A DNA stretch of 64,000 nt from Megaustenia siamemsis (Eukaryota; Mollusca; Gastropoda; Stylommatophora; Ariophantidae), in NCBI GenBank assembly GCA_032433765.1, contig JAVIAB010000073.1, positions 61,278,552 to 61,342,551 on the forward strand. The letters are read 5' to 3'. Shown here piece by piece: positions 21,546 to 33,005 of the stretch. The position numbers and the translations under genes were made by a program. The notes under the pieces are model-generated. The model worked only from the letters and a program-made list of their open reading frames with translations. It did no database searches and had not been told where the DNA came from. Every line of letters starts with the position of its first letter. Position 1 is the first letter of the stretch.

Positions 21546-21829
21546 AATAAGACGCAATTAGGAGTGAGGTAGAAATGTAAGACAGAATATGATTTGTTGG
21601 AAAAAGGGGGGGGGGGTGTGAGGAAAAACGATATGTGAGAAAGTCAGTCGAGATAGAACGAGGGCTCAGTGCGGGCAGTTGTTTTTCAACTGATACCATG
21701 AGCATGGTTCATGGTAAACAATAGGATAATAGAGTCAGTTTCGTTGTGTATGGCCGTTGCGTGAGGCGGACATTGCATCTGGAACAGAGCTTTGTAGAGT
21801 TATGTGTTTGTGTAAATTCAATCCGGAGA

Positions 21830-22330
21830 CTGATTCTGTAATGTAGTTGTGCAAGTTAGACGCAACGAACAATTTAAGTGACAGTGAGCGAGACAGTCTC
21901 ACAGCGTTCATACTCAATAAGAAGTAGGTTATTGTAATGTAGTTGTGCAAGTTAGACGCAACGAACTATTTAAGTGACAGTGAGAGAGACAGTCTCACAG
22001 CGTTCATGCTCCATAAGGAGTATGATTCTGTAATGTAGTTGTGCAAGTTAGACGCAAAGAACAATTTAGGTGACAGGGGGCGAGACAGCTTTTGCCGAGG
22101 CATGCTCAACAACGAGTGTGCTCTATCAAGGAGTTATGAAACTTAGAAACGACGAACGGTATATGTGAGATTGAGCGAGTCAGATATCGCCAACTTATGT
22201 GCTCAGCATTGAGGTACTATTATGAGCTAGGGGTGGAAGGCAGAAGCAACGAATTATTCAGGTGAAGGTAGGCGAGACAGCCATCGCCGGATTCATGCTC
22301 GATATCGTGGGTGCTGTTACAGGCATGAAC
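21830..22330. repeat. About 95-bp tandem repeat, 3 clear and 2 diverged copies
   Basis: Copies start at TTCTGTAATGTAGTTGTGCA (about 21831, 21928, 22023), each with GTTAGACGCAACGAAC and GCGAGACAG. Diverged copies are around 22120 and 22225. Confidence 0.85.
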
Positions 22331-23097
22331 AGACAACAGTGGGAGATTCATCGGCGCATACCAGTGGCCGATAGCTAATGGGAAGATTCCGCGCAGTGTC
22401 ATCAATAGAGTCCGACTGAGCGGAGTCGGTCCAACATGAGGTCACCAAAATGCATGGTGGCTCTGAAGGGAGTATTGCAGTTCTGTACTACTGCGGCCCT
22501 TAGATAACAGCCCAGACAAGTTGGGGTACGCCTCGTAATTAACATGTAACGTGAGAAAGACCGCTAACAAGCATACTGTTGTTGTAATTGTGTAACTTGT
22601 TGTGAGAGGTTGATCTTCCAGAATTAGACCTCAAGTGTGTATTTTACATGGTGTTCCTGGACTACTTCTTAGAAAGCAATCTGTATTTGTCTGTGCCTAG
22701 CGAAGAACGGAAACTGGGAGGGGCCGTCAAGCACAGGCCCATAGACGCAGAGGTGGTCGCCACAACAGCGCGAAGTACAAGAATATACGATCACGACAGA
22801 CGGACAAGTGGGTGTCCGGGCCATGTATGAGTTCAGCATCAGGCAAGCAGAAAGCAGATAAGCGACTACAGAATCCCGAGTCAAATCCAGCACACTCGGT
22901 CCAAGTCTGATACGGGGTCATGACGAGCTGTCTGGTGCAAGACACCACCGGGCAATCTACGTGCCTGCAACGCAACACCAGGCGTTGAGGTCACACGCCA
23001 AGTCGTTCCAACAAGTGTGTTCAAGTCAATCATAAGTTCTATTTAAGGTCAGCTTGGTCAGAAGTGTTGTGTTATATTTAAGAGGTGTCTGCTATAG
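22331..23097. other. No gene recognised
   Basis: Less AT-rich sequence without a recognisable protein segment; the 60-83 codon frames on both strands overlap each other and look incidental. Confidence 0.35.
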
Positions 23098-23250
23098 TAT
23101 AATATAACGTTAAACTTAACATAACATAATGTAACATTAACATAACATAACATAACATAATATAACATTAACTTAACATTACAGAATATAACATAAACTT
23201 AAGATAACATAACATAATATAGCATAATATAGAATTACCTTAACATAACA
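23098..23250. repeat. (TAACA)-type low-complexity repeat, copy 2
   Basis: TAACATAACATAATATAACA-like repeats, same orientation as 20012-20168. Confidence 0.85.
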
Positions 23251-23282
23251 CAATTAGAACACTAAGAGCACATTGATATCGA

Positions 23283-23482
23283 GCAAAACCACCGTGAGAT
23301 TGAGCAAAAAAAAACCGTGAGATTGAGCAAAAACACGGTGTGATTGAGCAAAAACACCGTGAGATTGAGCAAAAACACCGTGAGATTGAGCAAAAACACA
23401 GTGAGATTGAGGAAAAACACTGTGAGATTGAGGAAAAACACCGTGAGATTGAGCAAAAGCACCGTGAGATTGAGGAAAAACG
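23283..23482. repeat. 21-bp minisatellite, about 9-10 copies
   Basis: Unit AAAACACCGTGAGATTGAGC + A. The 7-residue frames (NTVRLSK) are by-products of the period. Confidence 0.95.
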
Positions 23483-24665
23483 TTATGACGTCAGGTGATC
23501 ATATAACTTCGGTGCACACAAACAACAAAAAGCTCGCTACTTTCATAAAAAAAACCATAAATATTATTCTTGGAGCACACCCTTGTTGGCTCGAAAGTTA
23601 AAGACAAGCCACATGCGAGAATTAATTCAAAATGTTACGTTCTTTGAGTCACAACAAAGAGAATAGTTGACTTCAGTACTAAATGATAAAATAGCGTCAG
23701 TGGGATTTGCTGGTTGTGGCGTGAGACAGCGGCACCAAGTACATGTATCCAAGCATGAGCTACCGCGGCTGCTGTGTTCCTCATACTTTTGTTTTGGCTC
23801 TGCCATGCTCCGATGGTGTAGAATGTACACCGCCTAAATTATTCACCAATGACGTGTAAAAATAATAATCACACGACAGAAGGAAGGATTACATAGATTG
23901 CTTGCATCCTAGAGTAATCTTCTCCGAGAAGCTTGTTCAGGAATGAAAAGCTATATTTGAAGATACGTACACCGCGACATGCCAGCAATGATTGACGTGG
24001 AGCCTGGGTGCGATGACTGGTCAGAATACCAGATATAAACACGAGATTTAGAGCTGCCACGTAGATCACAATCTGTCTAGTCGTGATATGCACTGCTTAC
24101 ACTCAATTATTTCCCCTTCCCGTGCACCGCACTTGTACTAAGATATATAACCGTGCTGATTCGTGCACTGGACATATTTGGAATCACTGGCTGGGGAAGG
24201 ACATCATAGCCGCAACACGGTCCACACATATCGGTTGGCATAGATTATGTATCATCTTACCTCATCAAATCTATTATTCTTTTTCTTTTGCCTTCGTCTG
24301 CAAAAATACCACTTTATCGTCCATAATTAAGAAGACGTTAAAAAGGCGCAGATGTGTTGTGTTGTGCTTTACTGCAAACTGCGATCTTTCGACCCGAGTG
24401 TTTTCAGCATGGCATTGTTTAGCATGGACTGGCTTACCTCTTTGATTCCTACTTCATTGGTCACACAGCTCAGGTTTGCTTCTCTGATCCTGATGAAATC
24501 AGTCAGATATGGATTGCTGACCACTTACAAACTTGGTGATATTTGGTTATCTTGTCCCCAGTCAACCTCTTCTTCCTCTTCGTCTCTTTCTCTTCTACCA
24601 ATTCGCGTGTGGAATGAGATAACAGAAAGAACTAAACAGAATGTTCTACTTCTCGCCCTTTGGTA
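23483..24665. other. No gene recognised
   Basis: Several 60-120 codon frames are present without known motifs. TTTGCCTTCGTCTGCAAAAA at about 24286 resembles the 36-bp minisatellite unit at 49927-50560. Confidence 0.35.
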
Positions 24666-25582
24666 GCTTCAAACAATGTCACTTGACATTGTAGCGGTTC
24701 TGTAATGTTGTCACTTGCCATTGTAGCGGTTCTGTAATGTTGTCACTTGACATTGTAGCGGTTCTGTAATGTTGTCACTTGACATTGGAGCGGTTCTGTA
24801 ACGTTGTCACTTGACATTGTAGCGGTTCTGTAATGTTGTCACTTGACATTGGAGCGGTTCTGTAACGTTGTCACTTGACATTGTAGCGGTTCTGTAATGT
24901 TGCCACTTGACATTGTAGCGGTTCTGTAATGTTGCCACTTGACATTGTAGCGGTTCTGTAATGTTGTCACTTGACATTGGAGCGGTTCTGTAATGTTGCC
25001 ACTTGACATTGTAGCGGTTCTGTAATGTTGTCACTTGACATTGTAGCGGTTCTGTAATGTTGTCACTTGCCATTGTAGCGGTTCTGTAATGTTGTCACTT
25101 GACATTGTAGCGGTTCTGTAACGTTGTCACTTGCCATTGTAGCGGTTCTGTAATGTTGTCACTTGCCATTGTAGCGGTTCTGTAATGTTGTCACTTGCCA
25201 TTGTAGCGGTTCTGTAATGTTGTCACTTGACATTGTAGCGGTTCTGTAATGTTGTCACTTGACATTGGAGCGGTTCTGTAACGTTGTCACTTGACATTGT
25301 AGCGGTTCTGTAATGTTGTCACTTGACATTGTAGCGGTTCTGTAACGTTGTCACTTGACATTGTAGCGGTTCTGTAACGTTGTCACTTGACATTGTAGCG
25401 GTTCTGTAACGTTGTCACTTGACATTGTAGCGGTTCTGTAACGTTGTCACTTGACATTGTAGCGGTTCTGTAACGTTGTCACTTGACATTGTAGCGGTTC
25501 TGTAACGTTGTCACTTGACATTGTAGCGGTTCTGTAACGTTGTCACTTGACATTGTAGCGGTTCTGTAACGTTGTCACTTCA
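24666..25582. repeat. 32-bp minisatellite, about 28 copies
   Basis: Unit TTGTCACTTGACATTGTAGC + GGTTCTGTAATG (measured 24733 to 24765). Variant positions (GACATT/GCCATT, GTAGC/GGAGC, TAATG/TAACG) occur in runs, showing local homogenisation. The last nine or so copies are almost all the TAACG form. Confidence 0.97.
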
Positions 25583-25589
25583 TCTTATT

Positions 25590-25812
25590 CTGGAGAATTA
25601 AGAGCTTACTCTGGTTTTCTTCTTCTCTCTTCAAAATAAGCTCTGTATGGTAAGAAATCATACGACATTCTACCTATATGGACAAACCATTTTATTTGTT
25701 GTTTCTGTATGTAGCTTATGATCTGATCAATGGCTACTCTTTCTCTTATATCTGTATTTCTGATTCTGTCACTTCTGGTCATCCCACCAACTTGCCTCAT
25801 CTCTGTGGTGCC
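25590..25812 (-). pseudogene. LINE RT C-terminal remnant
   Basis: The minus strand reads VGGMTRSDRIRNTDIRER, then IISYIQKQQIKWFVHIGRM and RAYFEERRRKPE. This is the conserved RT C-terminal pattern (DRIRN, QQ.KWF.H..RM, GRP-like end) also seen in LINE-D. It is truncated at both ends and abuts the 32-bp array. Confidence 0.75.
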
Positions 25813-26069
25813 CAGTCAAAGGCATAATTATGTGGGCACCACCACATCAAGGAGCAAGCAGCGAAAGAGGAGCTTTGACGTAATATGTCCAATCTGCACT
25901 TTATAATAATTAAATCGTTATCATCTTGACGATCGCATCATCATGAATCCATGATAAATTTTGTCTACCTAAAATGCTTTCTGGATCCATCAAATCTCTT
26001 CAAATGGGTACCAGAGATATTTCTGTGGAAAAGGAAAGGAAGCGGGAACTTGCCATCCCACATCATGAA

Positions 26070-28228
26070 GCTGAGGTTTAATACAATGACATCACCAATA
26101 CTTTAATACAATGACATCACCAATACTTTAATACAATGACGTCACCATTACTTTAATACAATAAAGTCAACATTAATTTAATACAATGACGTCACCAATA
26201 CATTTATAAACAATGACGTCATCAACACTTTAATACAATGACGTCACCAATATTTTAATACAATAAAGTCACCATTACTTTAATACAATAAAGTCACCAT
26301 TACTTTAATACAATAAAGTCATCATTACTTTAATACAATAAAGTCATCATTACTTTAATACAATAAAGTCACCATTACTTTAATACAATAAAGTCACCAT
26401 TACTTTAATACAATAAAGTCATCATTACTTTAATACAATAAAGTCACCATTACTTTAATACAATAAAGTCATCATTACTTTAATACAATAAAGTCACCAT
26501 TACTTTAATACAATAAAGTCATCATTACTTTAATACAATAAAGTCACCATTACTTTAATACAATAAAGTCATCATTACTTTAATACAATAAAGTCACCAT
26601 TACTTTAATACAATAAAGTCACCATTACTTTAATACAATAAAGTCACCATTACTTTAATACAATAAAGTCACCATTACTTTAATACAATAAAGTCATCAT
26701 TACTTTAATACAATAAAGTTACCATTACTTTAATACAATAAAGTCACCATTACTTTAATACAATAAAGTCACCATTACTTTAATACAATAAAGTCACCAT
26801 TACTTTAATACAATAAAGTCACCATTACTTTAATACAATAAAGTCACCAATAATTACAATAAAGTCACTATTACTTTAATACAATAAAGTCATCATTACT
26901 TTAATACAATAAAGTCACCATTACTTTAATACAATAAAGTCACCATTACTTTAATACAATAAAGTCACCATTACTTTAATACAATAAAGTCACCATTACT
27001 GTAATACAATAAAGTCACCATTACTTTAATACAATAAAGTCATCATTACTTTAATACAATAAAGTCACCATTACTTTAATACAATAAAGTTACCATTACT
27101 TTAATACAATAAAGTCATCATTACTTTAATACAATAAAGTTACCATTACTTTAATACAATAAAGTTACCATTACTTTAATACAATAAAGTCACCATTACT
27201 TTAATACAATAAAGTCACCATTACTTTAATACAATAAAGTCACCATTACTTTAATACAATAAAGTCACCATTACTTTAATACAATAAAGTCACCATTACT
27301 TTAATACAATAAAGTTACCATTACTTTAATACAATAAAGTCATCATTACTTTAATACAATAAAGTCACCATTACTTTAATACAATAAAGTCACCAATACT
27401 TTATTACAATAAAGTCACCATTACTTTAATACAATAAAGTCACCATTACTTTAATACAATAAAGTCATCATTACTTTAATACAATAAAGTCACCATTACT
27501 TTAATACAATAAAATCACCATTACTTTAATACAATAAAGTCACCATTACTTTAATACAATAAAGTCACCATTACTTTAATACAATAAAGTCACCAATACT
27601 TTATTACAATAAAGTCACCATTACTTTAATACAATAAAGTCACCAATACTTTAATACAATAAAGTCACCATTACTTTAATACAATAAAGTCATCATTACT
27701 TTAATACAATAAAGTCACCATTACTTTAATACAATAAAGTCACCATTACTTTAATACAATAAAGTCACCATTATTTTAATACAATAAAGTCACCAATAAT
27801 TTAATACAATAAAGTCACCATTACTTTAATACAATAGTCACCATTACTTTAATACAATAAAGTCACCATTACTTTAATACAATAAAGTCATCATTACTTT
27901 AATACAATAAAGTCATAATTACTTTAATACAATAAAGTCACCATTACTTTAATACAATAAAGTCACCATTATTTTAATACAATAAAGTCACCATTACTTT
28001 AATACAATAAAGTCATCATTACTTTAATACAATAAAGTCACCATTACTTTAATACAATAAAGTCACCATTACTTTAATACAATAAAGTCACCATTACTTT
28101 AATACAATAAAGTCACCATTACTTTAATACAATAAAGTCACCATTGCTTTAATACAATAAAGTCACCATTACTTTAATACAATAGTCACCATTACTTTAA
28201 TACAATAAAGTCACCAATACCTTAATAC
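26070..28228. repeat. 25-bp minisatellite, about 86 copies, with AATAAA in each unit
   Basis: Unit ACTTTAATACAATAAAGTCA + CCATT. Most units carry AATAAA on the plus strand, the animal polyadenylation hexamer. Edge copies at 26085-26250 instead read ACAATGACGTCACC and contain the TGACGTCA palindrome. Sub-variants TCATCATT, TTACCATT and CCAATACTTTATT are interspersed. Confidence 0.98.
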
Positions 28229-29105
28229 AAAACGGCATTTTCCTTTGGATGTTACTTTACCTTATGTCATGTTATGTTCAGAGTCACCTTTGCTGCTAGC
28301 AGGAAACATCCATTGGTGCCCCGATCTTCTTCAAATAGTCATCAGCGACTGACTCTCCCAGTTCGATGTTTTAAGAATAAAATTAAGAAAGCGTTGCTCT
28401 TGTATCTGTAAAATATTGTATTTTGTAATATATTCTGTCAATACAAATCTTTCCTACTTGATTCTTTGATTCTCCCAGCGCCTTTAGACATCTGATTGAC
28501 ATCGTTGTGTTTTTCCCCATCCAAAATCTGTCATTACAGTTTAGTATTTCAAGAACGTGATGATGATGATGATGATTTCAAGAGCGACGTGTGTTAGATT
28601 ATTTCAAGCTGGTTTATGTGACTTGTTTTTTTCCTCTTTGCCTGCTCTGACAAGTGCTCTCTATGGTCGCACAATCTTTGCCTGTTTCCTCATGAGATCA
28701 TCACATATAATAATCTGTTACGGAATTCTATTAAGGATCTGTTTGCTGGTAATATGGTTAACTATGAGACGCTCACGAGCGTACACGAGCATGTCATTTC
28801 AAGTACACGAATTGTTTTAATTATCTTGTTGCTGTCCTTATACCTTAAGCGCATAAGACGAATGAGGAAATATGACATCGCGTATATATAATCCCAGAAC
28901 TGATCACCATGCTTTGTAATTCATGTTAGCTTGATCAGTGTGATATTTATGGCCCTACCCATGTAAGGTTCAATGAACGCTCTAAGTGAGGGCTGTACAT
29001 TTTCAACTCTGTTTGGGTAGCCAGACTGAGATATATTCCAAGCATTTGTATGTCAATGACGACTGTTACGAAAGTTTAGTACAATACTTTCCGCATAATC
29101 TGAAG
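28229..29105. other. No gene recognised
   Basis: Holds an (ATG)n run at 28559-28575 followed by an 87-codon frame without known motifs. Confidence 0.35.
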
Positions 29106-29358
29106 GGCAGCGCAATACCCAGCGGTTAGTGACCGGGAGTACTAAGGACAAGAAGTTGTGTTCGATCCTGATTGAGCGCTTCCAGGTTCATCCAGCATTA
29201 AATAGATACCAGATTTTATTTTCCTGGGCAAAAAAGCACAGCTGACATAAAACAGACAACACAATCTGAAACATAATATGATGAAGGTCTATACAAAAAT
29301 ATAGACACTAACACTCTATTCCCTATACGCCAAGTGCCGTGACGGAACTGTTTATTTG
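29106..29358 (+). mobile_element. Diverged SINE copy, plus orientation
   Basis: Starts GGCAGCGCAATACCCAGCGG (A-box region) with GTGTTCGATCCTG as B box. The body follows (GGTTCATCCAG, TAAATAGATACC, CTATTCCCTATACGCCAAG) in the same order as the SINE at 10369-10625. It is an older copy judging from divergence. Confidence 0.8.
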
Positions 29359-30044
29359 TTAATAATCTAAAAGCTATCGTTGAACTTCAATAAACTGAGA
29401 TAGTAAGTATCAAGCTGTCGTGGTATCAACGACATAGAAATGTCTCAAAAGAAGCCACCCACACCAACAGTTATCTCCCATAAGCTGATCTTCAGGACGT
29501 AACACAGTCAGGACGAGCTCTGTGATGTGAAAATGGCGATCAAGAACTTTCTAAACGTGTTTCCATCTATTTTGTTTCAAAGACAACAATTATTTTAAAC
29601 ATTAATCTTCTGGACTCCTTCATGTTTCACCTTTAATACTGAGAATTTTCCGGCGCAGGCCGTAATCAATCAAATATTGGCTTTGCTGTTTATTTCTCAT
29701 CATACAAGTATAACATGAACCTAAACTTTCGGTGCATTCGATTTGGGAACATTACAAACGGTGGAAACAAAATGTGAAGAGGTGCGCACTGCTAGATCAA
29801 AACAAGGCAAACACGTGGTATTTGGCCTATGGTCGGGGAGACTGCTTGCGACGGCATCCTGATAAGACGTTTGAAACAGCAACTTCCTTGCCAGCAGGTG
29901 ATGGAAAGTAGTGTAGTCTGTTCAGAGAACGAAAGAATCTGAGGTTGGTTTGTATTTAGTTTCAGTTTGAGCGGGAGGGCACGCATGTATTCGACAGATT
30001 TGTTATACGCCATCAGAAGCACTGACTTATACATTTCTCTTTTC
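29359..30044. other. No gene recognised
   Basis: No assignable repeat or coding segment; an 80-codon minus frame (29792-30034) has no recognised motif. Confidence 0.35.
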
Positions 30045-30047
30045 TTT

Positions 30048-30195
30048 TTTTGTTTGTTGTACGTCTCTTATCTATCTCGGCCCGTCTGTCTGCCTGTAAA
30101 TATTTTCTGTATTTTGTTTGTTGTACGTCTCTTATCTATCTCGGCCCGTCTGTCTGCCTGTAAATATTTTCTGTATTTTGTTTGTTTTTAACGTC
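30048..30195. repeat. 64-bp direct duplication
   Basis: TTGTACGTCTCTTATCTATC to TTTTCTGTATTTTGTTTG occurs twice (offset 64 bp, 30061 and 30125) with a partial third start. Confidence 0.9.
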
Positions 30196-30611
30196 TCCAG
30201 TTTTCCTCTGACAATGTATAACATGTTTTTTCTGCATGGAATTATGGGACAGATCTATCGGTGATAGGTCATTGTTTTCACTGTTGCAGCGGCGAATGCC
30301 TTTTTTCCGACAGCGTCTTTCTAGTCTAGTTCGCTCACTGCCTTGTGAGAAGACTTGGGAGAGTTCGAAGGCTACGGGAATAAACCCAAGTAGAAAATCC
30401 GGAGGGAGGAACCCTATGGCAGTTGGTAGTGTATTATCAATCTTCTGGCATCCCCTGCAGCTGAACGTTGGTTCCGAACGTAAGGAAATCGTCCCTCCTT
30501 CGGAACGCGTCATAGAGGAGCCGAGGAGGGGGGGGGGGAGTAGTTCGTTTTGGGCAGAGCACTATCTCCATATTTTTGGCCCAGACATAGCAAGCAAGCT
30601 GACATGTCAGT
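30196..30611. other. No gene recognised; poly-G tract
   Basis: Overlapping 125- and 129-codon frames on opposite strands (30136-30625) lack known motifs. A G-run of about 10 lies at 30529-30538. Confidence 0.35.
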
Positions 30612-31672
30612 TCCATCCTCGTTAGGACACACCAAAAGGAAAACACCATCTCTCATACTCGGTGCATGGAACGTTAGGACACAGCAGAAGGAAAACACCA
30701 TCTCTCATACTCGGTACATGGAACGTTAGGACACACCAGAAGGAAAACACCATCTCTCATACTCGGTACATGGAACGTTAGGACACACCAAAAGGAAAAC
30801 ACCATCTCTCATACTCGGTACATGGAACGTTAGGACACACCAAAAGGAAAACACCATCTCTCATACTCGGTACATGGAACGTTAGGACACACCAGAAGGA
30901 AAACACCATCTCTCATACTCGGTGCATGGAACGTTAGGACACACCAAAAGGAAAACACCATCTCTCATACTCGGTACATGGAACGTTAGGACACAGCAAA
31001 AGGAAAACACCATCTCTCATACTCGGTGCATGGAACGTTAGGACACAGCAGAAGGAAAACACCATCTCTCATACTCGGTACATGGAACGTTAGGACACAG
31101 CAGAAGGAAAACACCATCTCTCATACTCGGTACATGGAACGTTAGGACACACCAGAAGGAAAACACCATCTCTCATACTCGGTACATGGAACGTTAGGAC
31201 ACACCAGAAGGAAAACACCATCTCTCATACTTGGTACATGGAACGTTAGGACACAGCAGAAGGAAAACACCATCTCTCATACTAGGTACATGGAACGTTA
31301 GGACACAGCAGAAGGAAAACACCATCTCTCATACTCGGTACATGGAACGTTAGGACACAGCAGAAGGAAAACACCATCTCTCATACTCGGTACATGGAAC
31401 GTTAGGACACAGCAGAAGGAAAACACCATCTCTCATACTCGGTACATGGAACGTTAGGACACAGCAGAAGGAAAACACCATCTCTCATACTCGGTACATG
31501 GAACGTTAGGACACAGCAGAAGGAAAACACCATCTCTCATACTTGGTACATGGAACGTTAGGACACAGCAGAAGGAAAACACCATCTCTCATACTTGGTA
31601 CATGGAACGTTAGGACACAGCAGAAGGAAAACACCATCTCTCATACTTGGTACATGGAACGTTAGGAATATG
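30612..31672 (+). repeat. 52-bp minisatellite grown from a LINE endonuclease start, about 20 copies
   Basis: Unit GGTACATGGAACGTTAGGAC + ACAGCAGAAGGAAAACACCA + TCTCTCATACTC. Read in one frame each unit encodes RRKTPSLILGTWNVRTQQ. GTWNVRT is the well-known first beta-strand motif of LINE apurinic-like endonucleases. Since 52 is not a multiple of 3 the frame changes every unit, so the array is not a protein repeat. LINE-F sequence follows directly downstream in the same orientation, suggesting the array sits inside a deleted LINE. Confidence 0.93.
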
Positions 31673-31714
31673 TGTCCTGGATTAAATAACACCAACCTAA
31701 CAATGTAGCTTCCA

Positions 31715-32235
31715 CATTTGGTAAACTTAAAGACAGAGCATGGGCCAACACCAAATTAACGCTCAGAATTGAGATTCAAATTTACCAAAAGTTGTGTGCT
31801 TAGTACACTTCTATACGGATCGAAAACTTGGACTACCTATGCAGGGCAGGAAAAACAAGGTTAAACAGATTTCTTCATGTGCGCTGCCTTAAAAAAAATT
31901 ATGAACATCAAATGGCAGGACAAAGAAACACAACTCTAATTTACAAGGAACCAAAATGTTGTCTATCATGGCAACACTTAGAAGTCGTAGACTATGGTGG
32001 CTGAGTCATATAAGAAGAACGGGCAAACATTCGTATTTCCAAGCAAATATTTTATGGCGAACTTAAAGACAGAAAGAGACCAAAGGAGACCAGTCCTGAG
32101 ATATAGGGATGTTTGCAGGACTCCCTTAAGGGAATTCTCTATCTGTGAAAGAAAATGGGTAAATATGTCTGCAGATCGTAGCTCATGGAGAACAAAAATA
32201 AAAAAGGCACAGCAACTTTCAAGGCAGTGTTGATA
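31715..32235 (+). pseudogene. LINE-F RT C-terminal remnant
   Basis: Reads FGKLKDRAWANTKLTLRI, LSTLLYGSKTWTTYA, IMNIKWQDKET, a degraded RRLWWLSHIRR-like stretch, and then RPVLRYRDVC and DRSSWRTKIKKAQ. This is the typical C-terminal region of an endonuclease-RT LINE (GLLK.R.W..., LLYGSE.WTTY, I.WQD, GH..R, RP..RYKDVCK, W). Stops and frameshifts are frequent. No RT catalytic box is present. Confidence 0.8.
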
Positions 32236-32464
32236 TTAAATTCGGAAGACATACGACGCAGGAGAAAGGAGTCGAGGCTAGGCACCACAAATACAACTTG
32301 TTTTTTCTGCAGAGGGATCCGTCTGTCCAATATTGGCTGTTTCAGCCACGAGAAAAGCTGTCCAGCAAAGCAGCATCCAGCAAAAGACACTTATATTTTA
32401 TCAAACTACTGACTTCTTACATCTCTTATTACCAACCGTTTGACAAGACGCTAAAGGCCACAAA

Positions 32465-32531
32465 CACACACACACATACACACACACACACACACACACG
32501 CGCGCGCACACACAAACACAGACACAAAAAC
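32465..32531. repeat. (CA)n microsatellite
   Basis: CACACA-rich tract with a short CGCGCGC interruption. Confidence 0.95.
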
Positions 32532-32554
32532 ACATACACATTATTTATTATATA

Positions 32555-32782
32555 ATTATAATTATTATATTATATTATATTATATTATATTATATTATAT
32601 TATATTATATTATATTATATTATATTATATTATATTATATTATATTATATTATATTATATTATATTATATTATATTATATTATATTATATTATATTATAT
32701 TATATATATATATTATATTATATTATATTATATTATATTATATTATATTATATTATATTATATATATTATTATATTATTATA
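32555..32782. repeat. (ATATT)n microsatellite
   Basis: About 45 copies of a pentamer TATAT/TATTA on pure AT sequence, with a short (AT)n interruption near 32700. It abuts the 3' end of a LINE-C copy. Confidence 0.97.
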
Positions 32783-32794
32783 TTATTATTACTA

Positions 32795-33005
32795 TCATCT
32801 TCATCAAGTACCGGGCCTGCTAGCGTAGGTGTCATGTCTCTCCACAGCTTTCGATCTCGACAGTTATTTATCATTTCTGTTGTTAGCCTTCTGCCAAGCC
32901 ATTCTCTTAAGCTGTCTGTTATTTTTTTCTCTTTGCCTCCCTCTATCTCTTCTTCCCTCAATTTTTCCAGTTGTTACAATATATTCCAGTTGTTCACTTC
33001 TCATT
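32795..33005 (-). pseudogene. LINE-C, 3' piece (split by LINE-A)
   Basis: The minus strand reads MRSEQLEYIVTTGKIE, KITDSLREWLGRRLTTEM and INNCRDRKLWRDM. It is the downstream half of a LINE-C copy whose upstream half is at 34364-34605. The 9-bp TSD CTTCTCATT at 32997-33005 and 34364-34372 marks where LINE-A entered. Frame damage is present near the tail. Confidence 0.88.

Noticed and set aside
20160..21705. Minus-strand frames of 465 and 482 codons (FPVDS..LFSLLLIT repeats) as a membrane protein gene
   Set aside because: They are entirely the 45/46-bp array; hydrophobicity is a by-product of the unit, and an opposite-strand frame is equally open.
24352..24666. 104-codon frame ending LPIRVWNEITERTKQ
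   Set aside because: Faintly reminiscent of retroelement RT C-termini, but too short and unsupported by neighbouring sequence.
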